This document shows positions 29,012 to 36,941 of a stretch of DNA of 59,251 bases, piece after piece; within the stretch, counting starts at the first letter, position 1; each line of letters begins with the position of its first letter. This stretch comes from Halomonas heilongjiangensis (GTDB lineage Bacteria > Pseudomonadota > Gammaproteobacteria > Pseudomonadales > Halomonadaceae): contig NZ_PNRE01000036.1 in NCBI RefSeq assembly GCF_002879645.1, positions 1 to 59,251 of the forward strand, read 5' to 3'. The notes below the pieces were generated by a model. It saw only the letters and a list, made by a program, of their open reading frames with translations. It did no database searches and was not told where the DNA came from. The position numbers and the translations under genes are program-made.

Positions 29012-29356
29012 CTAGCCAGCCGGCCAAGTGAAGCGTCGACCGCCCATCAGGTGCATATGGATATGATAGACGGTCTGCCCACCCTGGTCATTGCAGTTCA
29101 TCACCACCCGGTAGCCGTCGTCGGCGAAGCCGCGCTCCTTCGCCAGCCTGGCCGCCGTGTACTGCAGCCGGCCGACCAGCGCCAGATCGTCCTCCTCGAT
29201 ATCGTTGAGGGTGGCGATGTGCCGCTTGGGCACGATCACGACATGGGTTGGAGCCTGGGGGTTGATGTCATTGAACGCCAGCACCTCGTCGTCCTCGTGG
29301 ACGATGTCCGCGGGAATCTCGCGGTTGATGATCTTGCAGAACAGGCAATCCATCAC
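29012..29356 (-). CDS. HIT-family nucleotide hydrolase (HinT-like)
   Basis: 114 residues, the usual HinT size. The histidine triad is HIHMHLMGG, with [16 protein letters not shown] at the N-terminus and [13 protein letters not shown] in the middle. HinT proteins hydrolyse AMP-lysine and other nucleoside phosphoramidates; the cellular role is not settled. The order with prkB upstream (37 bases) on the same strand suggests a small operon purD-prkB-HIT. Confidence 0.94.
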   Translation of the reverse strand: MMDCLFCKIINREIPADIVHEDDEVLAFNDINPQAPTHVVIVPKRHIATLNDIEEDDLALVGRLQYTAARLAKERGFADDGYRVVMNCNDQGGQTVYHIHMHLMGGRRFTWPAG

Positions 29357-29393
29357 TGGCTCCTTGTCGTCAGCGGGCGTCGTTCGAAAAGGC

Positions 29394-30266
29394 TCAGCGG
29401 AAGCGCCGCTGGGCCAGCAGGTGGCGCACCAGCGGTGCCAGGATCAGCTCCATGGCCAGCGACAACCGCGAGCCCGGCACCACCAGGGTGTGCGGGCGGC
29501 TCATGAAGGCGTCCTGGATCATCGCCAGCAGATAGGGAAAATCGACCGTGGAGGGATCGCGGAAGCGAATCACCACGAAGGATTCGGCATCGGTGGGGAT
29601 GTCCTGCACCTCGAAGGGGTTGGAGGTATCCACCGTGGGCACGCGCTGGAAATTGATGTGGGTGCGCGAGAACTGTGGCTGGATGTAGCGCACGTAATCG
29701 TCCATGCGCCCCAGGATGGTGTCGATCACCGCCTCCTGGGAGTAGCCGCGCTGCTTGATGTCGCGGTCGATCTTCTGGATCCACTCCAGGTTCATGGTCG
29801 GTGCCACGCCCACCAGCAGATCGACGTGGCGGGCGATGTCGTGCTCGGCGGTGACCAGGCCGCCGTGCAGCCCCTCATAGAACAGCAGGTCGGTGCCGCA
29901 GGGCAGCGGCTGCCACTCGGTGAAGGTACCCACCCGATAGCCGGCCTCGATCATCTGCTTGTCTTCGGCGTGGATATAGTGGCGGAAGGTCCCGGTACCG
30001 AACTCGCCGTACTCCAGGAACAGCGCCTCGAGACGATCGAGCAGGTTGGCTTCCACGGCGAAGTGGGAGAGCTCGCCCTTGCGCTCGGGCTCATCGCGGA
30101 AGATGCGCGCCAGCTCCTCCCGACTGTAGCGATGGAAGGCATCGCCGTCGACGAAGGCGGCGTGCACGTCCTCCCGGGCGAACATGCGCTCGAAGGTGCG
30201 CTTGACCGTGGTGGTCCCGGCCCCGGAGGAGCCGGTCACGGCGATGATCGGATACTCGCGGGACAT
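29394..30266 (-). CDS. prkB: phosphoribulokinase-family protein (PrkB)
   Basis: 290 residues from the ATG at 30266, the size of E. coli PrkB (289). The P-loop is GSSGAGTTTVKRTF, followed by VDGDAFHRYSREE and the HFAVEANLLDRLE and YEGLHGG segments of phosphoribulokinase. Class I enzymes phosphorylate ribulose-5-phosphate in the Calvin cycle, but no RuBisCO or other Calvin gene is in view, so the real substrate is uncertain. It lies 43 bases after purD and 37 bases before the HIT gene on the same strand. Confidence 0.92.
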   Translation of the reverse strand: MSREYPIIAVTGSSGAGTTTVKRTFERMFAREDVHAAFVDGDAFHRYSREELARIFRDEPERKGELSHFAVEANLLDRLEALFLEYGEFGTGTFRHYIHAEDKQMIEAGYRVGTFTEWQPLPCGTDLLFYEGLHGGLVTAEHDIARHVDLLVGVAPTMNLEWIQKIDRDIKQRGYSQEAVIDTILGRMDDYVRYIQPQFSRTHINFQRVPTVDTSNPFEVQDIPTDAESFVVIRFRDPSTVDFPYLLAMIQDAFMSRPHTLVVPGSRLSLAMELILAPLVRHLLAQRRFR

Positions 30267-30309
30267 CAGCTCGCTCCATCGTCTTGTTGTTCTCGGTGGG
30301 ACCTGGCGA

Positions 30310-31605
30310 TCAGCCGGCCTGGCGCTCGCGGGCGATGGCCCGGAAGGCGATATCGCGACGGCAGAAGGCGCCCTCCCAGGTGATCGCCTCCACGCCCCGG
30401 TAGGCCAGGTCACGCGCCGCCGAGACCCCCTCGCCGAGGGCGGTGACGCAGAGCACCCGGCCACCGGCGGTGACGACCTCACCCCGGGCGTCCTCCCGGG
30501 TCCCGGCATGGAAGACCTTGCAACCGGTGGCCTCGGCGGCCTCGAGCCCGGTGATCACGTCATCCTTGCGGTAGCTGCCGGGATAGCCGCCGGCGGCCAG
30601 CACCACCCCCACCGCGGCACGCGGGTCCCAGTCACAGGCCAGACCCTCGAGTTCGCCCCGGGCACCGGCCAGGCAGAGTGCCGCCAGGTCGGACTGCAAG
30701 CGCAGCATGATCGGCTGGGTCTCCGGGTCGCCGAAGCGGCAGTTGTACTCAATCACCCGGGGGTTGCCCTGAGGATCGATCATCAGGCCGGCATAGAGGA
30801 AGCCGCTGTAGGGGTGGCCCTCCTCGGCCATCCCGCGCACCGTGGGCAGGATGACCCGCTCCATGATCCGCGCATGCACCGCGTCGGTGACCACCGGCGC
30901 CGGCGAGTAGGCGCCCATGCCGCCGGTGTTGGGGCCGGCATCGCCGTCCAGGGCGCGCTTGTGGTCCTGGCTGGTGGCCATGGGCAGCACCGTCTCGCCG
31001 TCGACCATGACGATGAAGCTGGCCTCCTCGCCCTCGAGGAACTCCTCGATCACCACCCGGGCGCCGGCATCGCCGAAGGCGTTGGCCTCGAGCATGTCGC
31101 GCACCGCCGCCTCGGCTTCGGCGAGGGTCATGGCCACGATCACTCCCTTGCCGGCGGCCAGGCCGTCGGCCTTGATCACGATGGGCGCGCCCTTCTCGGC
31201 CAGGTACGCCAGGGCCGGTGCCACCTCGGTGAAGGTGCGGTAGTCGGCGGTGGGGATGGCATGTCGCGCCAGGAAGTCCTTGGTGAACGACTTGGATCCC
31301 TCGAGCTGGGCGGCGGCCCGGGTCGGGCCGAAGATCGCCAGCCCCGCCTCGCGGAAACGGTCGACCACACCCTCGACCAGCGGCGCCTCGGGACCGACGA
31401 TGGTCAACGCGACGCCCTCCTCCCGGGCGAAGGCCACCAACCCCTCCAGGTCGGAGACGCCGATGTCGATGTTCTCCAGGCCCGGCTCGCGGGCGGTGCC
31501 GGCGTTGCCGGGCGCGACGAAGACCGCCTCCACCCGGGGCGACTGGGCAACCTTCCAGGCCAGGGCATGTTCGCGGCCACCGCCGCCGATGATCAGAACC
31601 TTCAT
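30310..31605 (-). CDS. purD: phosphoribosylamine-glycine ligase (GAR synthetase)
   Basis: 431 residues, family length. PurD joins glycine to phosphoribosylamine with ATP, the second step of purine synthesis. The N-terminal MKVLIIGGGGREHALAWK, the ATP-grasp core with GPEAPLVEGVVDRF and VIKADGLAAGKGV, and EYNCRFGDPETQ with metal-binding Glu and Asn are present. Usually purD follows purH; no purH is seen here. Upstream lies phaR on the same strand with an 80-base gap. The downstream neighbour is prkB. Confidence 0.98.
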   Translation of the reverse strand: MKVLIIGGGGREHALAWKVAQSPRVEAVFVAPGNAGTAREPGLENIDIGVSDLEGLVAFAREEGVALTIVGPEAPLVEGVVDRFREAGLAIFGPTRAAAQLEGSKSFTKDFLARHAIPTADYRTFTEVAPALAYLAEKGAPIVIKADGLAAGKGVIVAMTLAEAEAAVRDMLEANAFGDAGARVVIEEFLEGEEASFIVMVDGETVLPMATSQDHKRALDGDAGPNTGGMGAYSPAPVVTDAVHARIMERVILPTVRGMAEEGHPYSGFLYAGLMIDPQGNPRVIEYNCRFGDPETQPIMLRLQSDLAALCLAGARGELEGLACDWDPRAAVGVVLAAGGYPGSYRKDDVITGLEAAEATGCKVFHAGTREDARGEVVTAGGRVLCVTALGEGVSAARDLAYRGVEAITWEGAFCRRDIAFRAIARERQAG

Positions 31606-31685
31606 CCGTTCAACCTTTTGGCATCTCGAAACGTCGCGGCATTATGTCAGAAAGTCGCCGCCACCGCCCTCCCGAGCGCCCTGTA

Positions 31686-32138
31686 TCACTTCTGCTCGTC
31701 GTCGTCCTTGCTGCCGGCCTGGCTGATGGTCTGCTGCCAGAAGCGCATGTTCTCCTCGGCCAGCTCACGCATCAGTTCCATGGGCGAATGCCGCATGGCT
31801 TGCTGCCACTGGTCCTGCACGTGCTTCTGCTGCTCGAGCATCAGCCGGGTGCCCTGCTCCAGGTAGCGGGCCAGCGGCAGCGGTTGGGACATGGCATAGA
31901 CACGGATCAGCTGCTCGAGCAGGTCGTTGGAGAAGACCTCCGCCTCGCCGTCGGCCTGCTCCTGCTCGATGATGATCGACAGCAGGATGGTCCGGGTCAG
32001 GTCCTCGCCGCTCTTGGCATCCTCGACACGAAAGGGAACCTCGTCGAGGATCAGGCCTCGCAGATCCTCGAGGGTCACGTAGCGACTCTGTTCGGTATCA
32101 TAGAGTCTGCGGTTGGCATACTTGCGTATCACGCGCAC
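31686..32138 (-). CDS. phaR: polyhydroxyalkanoate synthesis regulator PhaR
   Basis: 150 residues from a GTG at 32138, chosen because AAGGAG lies 7 bases upstream and it gives the family start RVIRKYANRRLYDTE. The PHB/PHA accumulation DNA-binding domain occupies about residues 3-62 (TLEDLRGLI, DAKSGEDLTR), followed by the regulatory helical part. PhaR represses phasin and PHA genes and is released when it binds PHA granules. It implies that the organism stores PHA, but no pha synthesis gene is nearby. It is divergent from rsmE with an 88-base gap. Confidence 0.92.
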   Translation of the reverse strand: MRVIRKYANRRLYDTEQSRYVTLEDLRGLILDEVPFRVEDAKSGEDLTRTILLSIIIEQEQADGEAEVFSNDLLEQLIRVYAMSQPLPLARYLEQGTRLMLEQQKHVQDQWQQAMRHSPMELMRELAEENMRFWQQTISQAGSKDDDEQK

Positions 32139-32226
32139 GGCGCTGCTCCTTGTCGTGAGGTGGGCCGTTGCCCCCATACTGGTATTGTGCACCGCGACAC
32201 CGCCCATGCAAGGGAAACGAGGCCCC

Positions 32227-32940
32227 ATGAACCTGATCCTGCTCTCGCCCGCCGACCTCGAAGGCGATAGCCTCGCCCGGGTCCGCGACCCGCGCCGCCT
32301 GGCCCACCTGCACAGGGTACACCGTGCCCGCCCCGGCGACCGCCTCACCCTGGGCGTCGAGGGGGGCGGCATCGGCCGCGGCGAACTCCTGTCACTCGAC
32401 GAGCACGAGGCGTGCTTCGCCATCGACGCCCTCGACCAGTTGCCGCCACCGGCACTGCCGGTGCACCTGGTGCTGGCACTGCCGCGCCCGCGCATGTTGG
32501 CGCGTAGTCTCGAGCACGTCACGGCACTGGGCGTGAAGCATATCACCCTGCTGCACAGCCGCCGCGTTGAAAAGAGCTACTGGCAGTCGCCTGAACTGGC
32601 AACGGAGAAGATCCAGGCTCACCTGGTGCTGGGCCTGGAACAGGCGCGGGATACGACGCTGCCCGCGGTGACGCTGGCGAAGGGGTTCCGCCCCTTCGTC
32701 GAGGACAGGCTGCCGGAGCTGCTGGCGGAACGCCGTGGCCTGCTGGCCCACCCCGGCATGCCCCGCGCCTGTCCGCGCGGCCTCTCCGACCCCACCCTGC
32801 TGCTGGTCGGGCCGGAAGGGGGCTTCATCCCCTGGGAGGTGGAGCAGCTGCTCGCCGCCGGCTGCGAGGGCATCCACCTGGGGCCACGCATCCTGCGGGT
32901 GGAGACCGCGGTGACCGCCCTGCTCGCCCGACTGTTCTGA
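32227..32940 (+). CDS. rsmE: 16S rRNA (uracil1498-N3)-methyltransferase
   Basis: 237 residues, ATG at 32227. RsmE methylates U1498 near the decoding centre of the 30S subunit. The N-terminal PUA-like part (RRLAHLHRVHRARPGDRLTL) and the C-terminal SPOUT knot are clear: LLLVGPEGGFIPWEVE and LGPRILRVETAVTALL. It is divergent from phaR and ends 8 bases before the convergent RimB-like gene. Slightly shorter than E. coli RsmE (243). Confidence 0.97.
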   Translation: MNLILLSPADLEGDSLARVRDPRRLAHLHRVHRARPGDRLTLGVEGGGIGRGELLSLDEHEACFAIDALDQLPPPALPVHLVLALPRPRMLARSLEHVTALGVKHITLLHSRRVEKSYWQSPELATEKIQAHLVLGLEQARDTTLPAVTLAKGFRPFVEDRLPELLAERRGLLAHPGMPRACPRGLSDPTLLLVGPEGGFIPWEVEQLLAAGCEGIHLGPRILRVETAVTALLARLF

Positions 32941-32948
32941 GCAACGGC

Positions 32949-33524
32949 TCAGTCCTCTTCCGACTCATAGGCGACCAGCGGTGAATCCTCGTCACATTGC
33001 GGGGCGTTCAGGAAGGTATCGCGAACGTCCAGCAATCCCAGATGGCCGATGGTACGCCGCCCCAGCAGCAGCGGATAATGCATCTCCTCGCGGTTGCGCA
33101 GGCCGAACTGCTCCTCGTAGACGGTATCGCCCATGCACACCTTCATCAGCACCACCAGCCGCTCGTCGCGCCCCCCCGCACCGCGGACCCGGATATCGCG
33201 ATACAGCGGCAGTTCCATCGATTCGGAGAAGGTCTCGCCGCTCGCCTCGTCCTCCAGCTCGAGACGAAAGCGCACCCACTCCTCATCATCCTTCTCGAAG
33301 CGCTCGATGTCGCGGGCATCGAGCGAGGAGGTCAGCGCCCCACTGTCGAGCTTGGCTTTCACCTCCACGCCCCAGGGCTCCAGGGTCGCCTTCTCCACCC
33401 AGCCGAACACCTTCTCGTCGGCAAGGGCCTGGGACATCCCGACGGCCAGCAGCAGTGCCGTGATCAGACCGAGCGCACGCTTCGGCCAGTGCCCCGGGGG
33501 TTGGGGTGCCAGGGGGGTTCTCAT
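32949..33524 (-). CDS. retropepsin-like aspartic protease, RimB/Zn_protease family, exported
   Basis: 191 residues from the ATG at 33524 (GGAG seven bases upstream); a TTG two codons earlier is less likely. The core motif AKLDSGALTSSLDA carries the catalytic Asp60 of the DSGA retropepsin-like family, and the C-terminal LLLGRRTIGHLGLLDV is the second conserved segment. Relatives are named ATP-dependent zinc proteases or RimB, some linked to RimK-mediated glutamate tails. This copy begins with a hydrophobic signal-like segment (about residues 16-35, ending SQALA), so it probably acts in the periplasm, not on ribosomes. No rimK is nearby. Convergent with rsmE. Confidence 0.8.
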   Translation of the reverse strand: MRTPLAPQPPGHWPKRALGLITALLLAVGMSQALADEKVFGWVEKATLEPWGVEVKAKLDSGALTSSLDARDIERFEKDDEEWVRFRLELEDEASGETFSESMELPLYRDIRVRGAGGRDERLVVLMKVCMGDTVYEEQFGLRNREEMHYPLLLGRRTIGHLGLLDVRDTFLNAPQCDEDSPLVAYESEED

Positions 33525-33613
33525 TGGCAAACTCCTTCGCGCGGGCTACACGCGGAACTGAAAAAGACAAAAAACGTGCAAATGGACCACGCTGCGGGTC
33601 ACAGGTTCCCTAC

Positions 33614-33642
33614 TTGACGCCCCGGCACGGCTCGCAAATGCT
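33614..33642 (+). promoter_or_regulatory. candidate sigma70 promoter for the repeat-protein gene
   Basis: TTGACG (-35), 17-base spacer and AATGCT (-10), about 67 bases before the ATG. The -35 is good, the -10 weak. Confidence 0.35.
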
Positions 33643-33708
33643 GTGAACACGCCTTGCCGTACGCACCCGGCAGGTGCCCCATGGAGCCTATCGACGGGAG
33701 GAGAGCCC

Positions 33709-34293
33709 ATGATCACGCGAGACATCACAAGGACGATACTGCCCGGCGCCCTGGGCCTGGTCGCCACTGGCCTGGTCATCACGGCCCAGGCCCAGTCGGA
33801 TCCACAGGGGCTCTACTCGGCCCGCATGATTCTCGATGCCGACGTGCACCTGGCAGCCGACCCCGACACCCCGGTCGGCGAAGTCGATGACATCCTGCTC
33901 GGCGACGACATGGCGGTCCATGCCCTGGTGGTGCAGAGCGGAGCCACCCTCGGCCTCGGCGGCCAGGAGGTCGTGATCACCAACGCCCTCTACCGGCTCG
34001 ACACCCGGCTCGACGAGGACGGTACCACCTCTCACCGGGTGATGGTCGAGGCCAGCGAGGAGGAGTTCGCGTCCCTGCCCCGCTACGACCGCGACTGGCA
34101 ACAGCAGGCCCGGGAACGCTCGCGCGAGGCCTGGACGCGCTCCCAGGAGGGCGCCGACAGTGCCTGGCAGCGTACCCGCGAAGGGGCGGAACGCGTCGGC
34201 GACCGTGCCGAACGCGCCTGGGAACGCACCCGGGAAGGCGCCGAGCGCGCCGGGGACGCGATCAGCGAGGCCCTCGACAACATGACCAATTGA
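33709..34293 (+). CDS. exported PRC-barrel-like protein with C-terminal amphipathic repeats
   Basis: 194 residues. A signal peptide (about 1-29, ending AQAQS) leads to a PRC-barrel-like segment (about 36-120: GEVDDILLGDDMAVHALVV and GGQEVVITNALY). The C-terminal third (about 128-190) repeats AWTRSQEGAD, AWQRTREGAERVGD and AWERTREGAERAGD, charged amphipathic helices spaced by 11 and 18 residues, similar in kind to apolipoprotein or LEA repeats. I do not recognise the whole protein. It may bind membrane or cell wall in the periplasm; the repeats may help under osmotic stress, but that is a guess. A GGGAGGAGAG ribosome site precedes it. Flanked by convergent genes. Confidence 0.75.
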   Translation: MITRDITRTILPGALGLVATGLVITAQAQSDPQGLYSARMILDADVHLAADPDTPVGEVDDILLGDDMAVHALVVQSGATLGLGGQEVVITNALYRLDTRLDEDGTTSHRVMVEASEEEFASLPRYDRDWQQQARERSREAWTRSQEGADSAWQRTREGAERVGDRAERAWERTREGAERAGDAISEALDNMTN

Positions 34294-34329
34294 GGGTCCC
34301 CCGGGCGGCATCCGGCCAGGGGCCACCCT

Positions 34330-35610
34330 TCACCGCTTCAGCCGCTCCAGCAGGCGAACGGTGGCGAAGCCGTCCGGCGTGACATCGATCGACTGCTGGA
34401 AGGCCCTCAGGCCGCGCCGCGTATTGGGCCCCATGATCCCGTCCGGGGTGCCCACGTCGAAGCCGCGGGCATTCAGCGCCTGCTGCATCTCGCGCACCTG
34501 GCTGCGCATCAGCGGCTGCTCGTCCCGGGGCCAACCCTGCACCACGCCCTCGCGCCCGGCGATCTCGTCGGCCAGGGTGCCCACCGCCAGGGCGTAGCTG
34601 GTGGCGTTGTTGTAACGCAGGATGGCCCGGTAGTTGGGCCCCACCAGGAAGGCGGGGCCACGGGCCCCGGCCGGCGCGATCACCGAGGCCGCGGCGAACT
34701 CGGGCAACGACCCACCGCTTACCGCGCGCACCCCCTGGTCGGCCCACTCCTGGCTCGAGTGACGGGTCGCGAGTTCGGTCTGGGCATGGTCGAAATGTTC
34801 CGGCAGGCGCACCTCCACCCCCCAGGGCTCACCGGACTGCCAGCCGGCCCGCGCCAGGTAGTTGGCGGTGGAGGCCATCACGTCCGGGATACTGCCCCAG
34901 ATATCGCGGCGCCCGTCGCCGTCGCCGTCGACCGCATAGCTCTCGAAGCTCGAGGGGATGAACTGGGTATGGCCCATGGCACCGGCCCAGGAACCGACCA
35001 TGCGCTCGGGGGCGATGTCGCCCTGGTCGAGGATGCGCAGCGCGGCCAGCAGTTCACCACGGGCGAAATCGCGACGGCGGCCATCGAAGGCCAGCGTGGC
35101 CAGGGCATCGAGGGTCGAGAAGTCGCCGAAGTTGCTACCGTAGTTGCTCTCGATGCCCCAGATGGCCACGATCACCTCGGCGGGAACGCCATAGTGCCGC
35201 TCCATGCGACGCGCCGTATCACGGTGCGCCGAGAGCCTCTCCCGCCCCTGGGTCACCCGCTGGGCGGAGACGGCACTGTCGAGATACTGCCAGATCGGTC
35301 GCACGAACTCGGGCTGGGAGCGGTCGAGCTCGATGACCCGCGAACGGTAGCGAACGCCGTCCAGGGCACGCGCCAGGGTCGACTCGCTGATGCCCTCGGC
35401 ACGGGCGTCACGCCGGAAGCCGGCCAGCCAGCCGGGAAAATCCGACGGCGGCGCAACCTCGGCCACGTTCTCGGGGGCAGCCGGCGACGGAGCGGCCGCC
35501 GCCTCGGCACCTTCGGCGTCGCGATCCGCGGCGCTGGCCTCGGTGGTCGGGCTGCTCTGGCAACCGGCGAGCAGCGCCAGCAGCACGGAAGTGGTAAGAA
35601 TCCTGCGCAT
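34330..35610 (-). CDS. lytic murein transglycosylase, MltB-type lipoprotein with peptidoglycan-binding domain
   Basis: 426 residues from the ATG at 35610 (AGGAG upstream). A lipobox LAGC puts the lipidated Cys at residue 17; Gln at +2 predicts outer-membrane sorting. The MltB-like SLT_2 domain covers about residues 60-345, with the catalytic Glu in WGIESNYGSNFGDF and MGHTQFIPSSFESYAVDGDGDG. The C-terminal PG_binding_1 domain (about 365-425) shows MQQALNARGFDVGTPDGIMGPNTRRGLRAFQ. It cleaves peptidoglycan to 1,6-anhydromuramyl products, feeding recycling that includes the AmgK-MurU route in this window. A coiled-coil-poor, Ala/Glu-rich linker follows the lipid anchor. Confidence 0.92.
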   Translation of the reverse strand: MRRILTTSVLLALLAGCQSSPTTEASAADRDAEGAEAAAAPSPAAPENVAEVAPPSDFPGWLAGFRRDARAEGISESTLARALDGVRYRSRVIELDRSQPEFVRPIWQYLDSAVSAQRVTQGRERLSAHRDTARRMERHYGVPAEVIVAIWGIESNYGSNFGDFSTLDALATLAFDGRRRDFARGELLAALRILDQGDIAPERMVGSWAGAMGHTQFIPSSFESYAVDGDGDGRRDIWGSIPDVMASTANYLARAGWQSGEPWGVEVRLPEHFDHAQTELATRHSSQEWADQGVRAVSGGSLPEFAAASVIAPAGARGPAFLVGPNYRAILRYNNATSYALAVGTLADEIAGREGVVQGWPRDEQPLMRSQVREMQQALNARGFDVGTPDGIMGPNTRRGLRAFQQSIDVTPDGFATVRLLERLKR

Positions 35611-35734
35611 CGTCACTCCTGCTTTCCTTGGCAATTCATCCGGCATCGATCATCGCGCAGAAAGCTCATCCAGGCCAGAGGCATCGACGTCTGCCACCAT
35701 TTCTCCGTCACGGCCTGGCGGGCCCATCACACAA

Positions 35735-35756
35735 GAGGCCACCCCTGGGTGGCCTC
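35735..35756 (-). terminator. terminator after mrpG of the first Mrp operon
   Basis: 9-bp stem (GAGGCCACC with GGTGGCCTC), 4-base loop, then TTGTGT on the minus strand, 24 bases after the mrpG stop. Confidence 0.6.
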
Positions 35757-35779
35757 GCGCTCCTTCCTGCCCTCACGCC

Positions 35780-36184
35780 TCAGGGCGGATCGGTCTCCCT
35801 CGGCCGACGCTTGGCATTGGCCTCGGTCTCGAGCCCGCTCTTCAGCTCGTGGGTCAGCGGATCGTAATTGGGTCGCAGCTCGTCCTTCACCGTACCGCTC
35901 CACAGCTTGGAGCCGACGAAGTAACCGGCCCGGCCGATCACGTGGGCCGCCACCGGCGCGGTCATCACCACAAAGACGATGATCGCGAAGGCCCGCGCCA
36001 CCACGGCCACCTCGGCGAAGTGCAGGGCCACCGACAGCATGATCAGGATCACCCCGAGGGCAGCGGCCTTGGTGGTGGCGTGCATGCGGGTCAGCAGGTC
36101 CGGCAGACGCAGGATGCCCAGCGCCGCCAGCAGCATGAACAGCGCTCCGGAGAGGATCAGGGCTCCCTTGATAAATTCAATCAT
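35780..36184 (-). CDS. mrpG: Mrp Na+/H+ antiporter subunit G, operon 1
   Basis: 134 residues from the ATG at 36184 (GGAGGT upstream). Three membrane helices with the MrpG signature GALFMLLAALGILRLPDLLTRMHATTKAAALG. It is a small subunit needed for assembly or function of the seven-part Mrp complex, which exchanges cytoplasmic sodium for external protons and is essential in alkaliphiles. Last gene of the operon; it overlaps mrpF by 8 bases and ends at a hairpin. The hydrophilic tail after residue 105 is longer than in Bacillus MrpG. Confidence 0.94.
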   Translation of the reverse strand: MIEFIKGALILSGALFMLLAALGILRLPDLLTRMHATTKAAALGVILIMLSVALHFAEVAVVARAFAIIVFVVMTAPVAAHVIGRAGYFVGSKLWSGTVKDELRPNYDPLTHELKSGLETEANAKRRPRETDPP

Positions 36185-36446
36185 CGCGGGGACCTCCACG
36201 CTCCAGGAAGCGGGCGAAACCGATGGCGGCCAGAAACCCCATCAGGGCAATGACGATGGCGGCATCGAGGAAGCTCGAGACCCCGGTGGCGATGGCATAG
36301 AGGCCCACGAGCCCCACCACGATACTGGCGAACAGCTCCAGCGCCACCACCCTGTCGGGCAGGCTCGGGCCACGCACCACCCGCACGAAGGCCAGGACCA
36401 GGGCCAGGCCCATCAGCACCTGGCTGATCAGGATCACGCTCTCCAT
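36177..36446 (-). CDS. mrpF: Mrp antiporter subunit F, operon 1
   Basis: 89 residues, three helices. The family motif is VVRGPSLPDRVVALELFASIVVGLVG, with the acidic residues that line the ion path in MrpF structures. It overlaps mrpG by 8 bases; the gap to mrpE upstream is 21 bases. Confidence 0.95.
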   Translation of the reverse strand: MESVILISQVLMGLALVLAFVRVVRGPSLPDRVVALELFASIVVGLVGLYAIATGVSSFLDAAIVIALMGFLAAIGFARFLERGGPRDD

Positions 36447-36467
36447 GGCGACACCTCCCAGCCGGTC

Positions 36468-36941
36468 TCAGCGAAACAGTTCCAGGGCACGATATTCCAT
36501 TTCCTTGAGGTTGCGACGCAGCTCCTCCTCGTCGTCGAGGAACATGGCGTGGATGTAGAGCACCTTGCGGTCGTCGGAGACGTCCAGGCTCAGCGTCCCC
36601 GGGGTCAGCGAGATCAGGTTGGCGACCATGGTGATCTCGAGCTCGGTACGGGCCTCCAGCGGGAAGGCGATCACCCCTGGCTTCATGTGCCAGGGCGGCG
36701 TCAGGATGTCGAAGGCCACCTTGAAATTGGCCATCAACAGCTCCTTGATGAAGAAGCCGAGGAAGCGGAGGATGCGCGGCACCCGGCCGGGGTAGCCCTT
36801 CAGGGCCTCCACCTGGGGCTCGATCAGCACCAGGGCGATATAGCCGAACACCAGTCCCACCACCAGATTGAGGCCGGTGAAGTCACCACTGAGGATGACC
36901 CAGGCCAGGGCCAGCAGCAGGTTCCAGATCGCACCGGTCAT
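36468..36941 (-). CDS. mrpE: Mrp antiporter subunit E, operon 1
   Basis: 157 residues from the ATG at 36941. Two N-terminal helices and a soluble domain with ANFKVAFDILTP and ANLISLTPGTLSLDVSDDRKVLYIHAM, the MrpE signature. The start overlaps the mrpD stop by 4 bases. MrpE sits at the interface between MrpD/A-like modules and the small subunits. Confidence 0.95.
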   Translation of the reverse strand: MTGAIWNLLLALAWVILSGDFTGLNLVVGLVFGYIALVLIEPQVEALKGYPGRVPRILRFLGFFIKELLMANFKVAFDILTPPWHMKPGVIAFPLEARTELEITMVANLISLTPGTLSLDVSDDRKVLYIHAMFLDDEEELRRNLKEMEYRALELFR

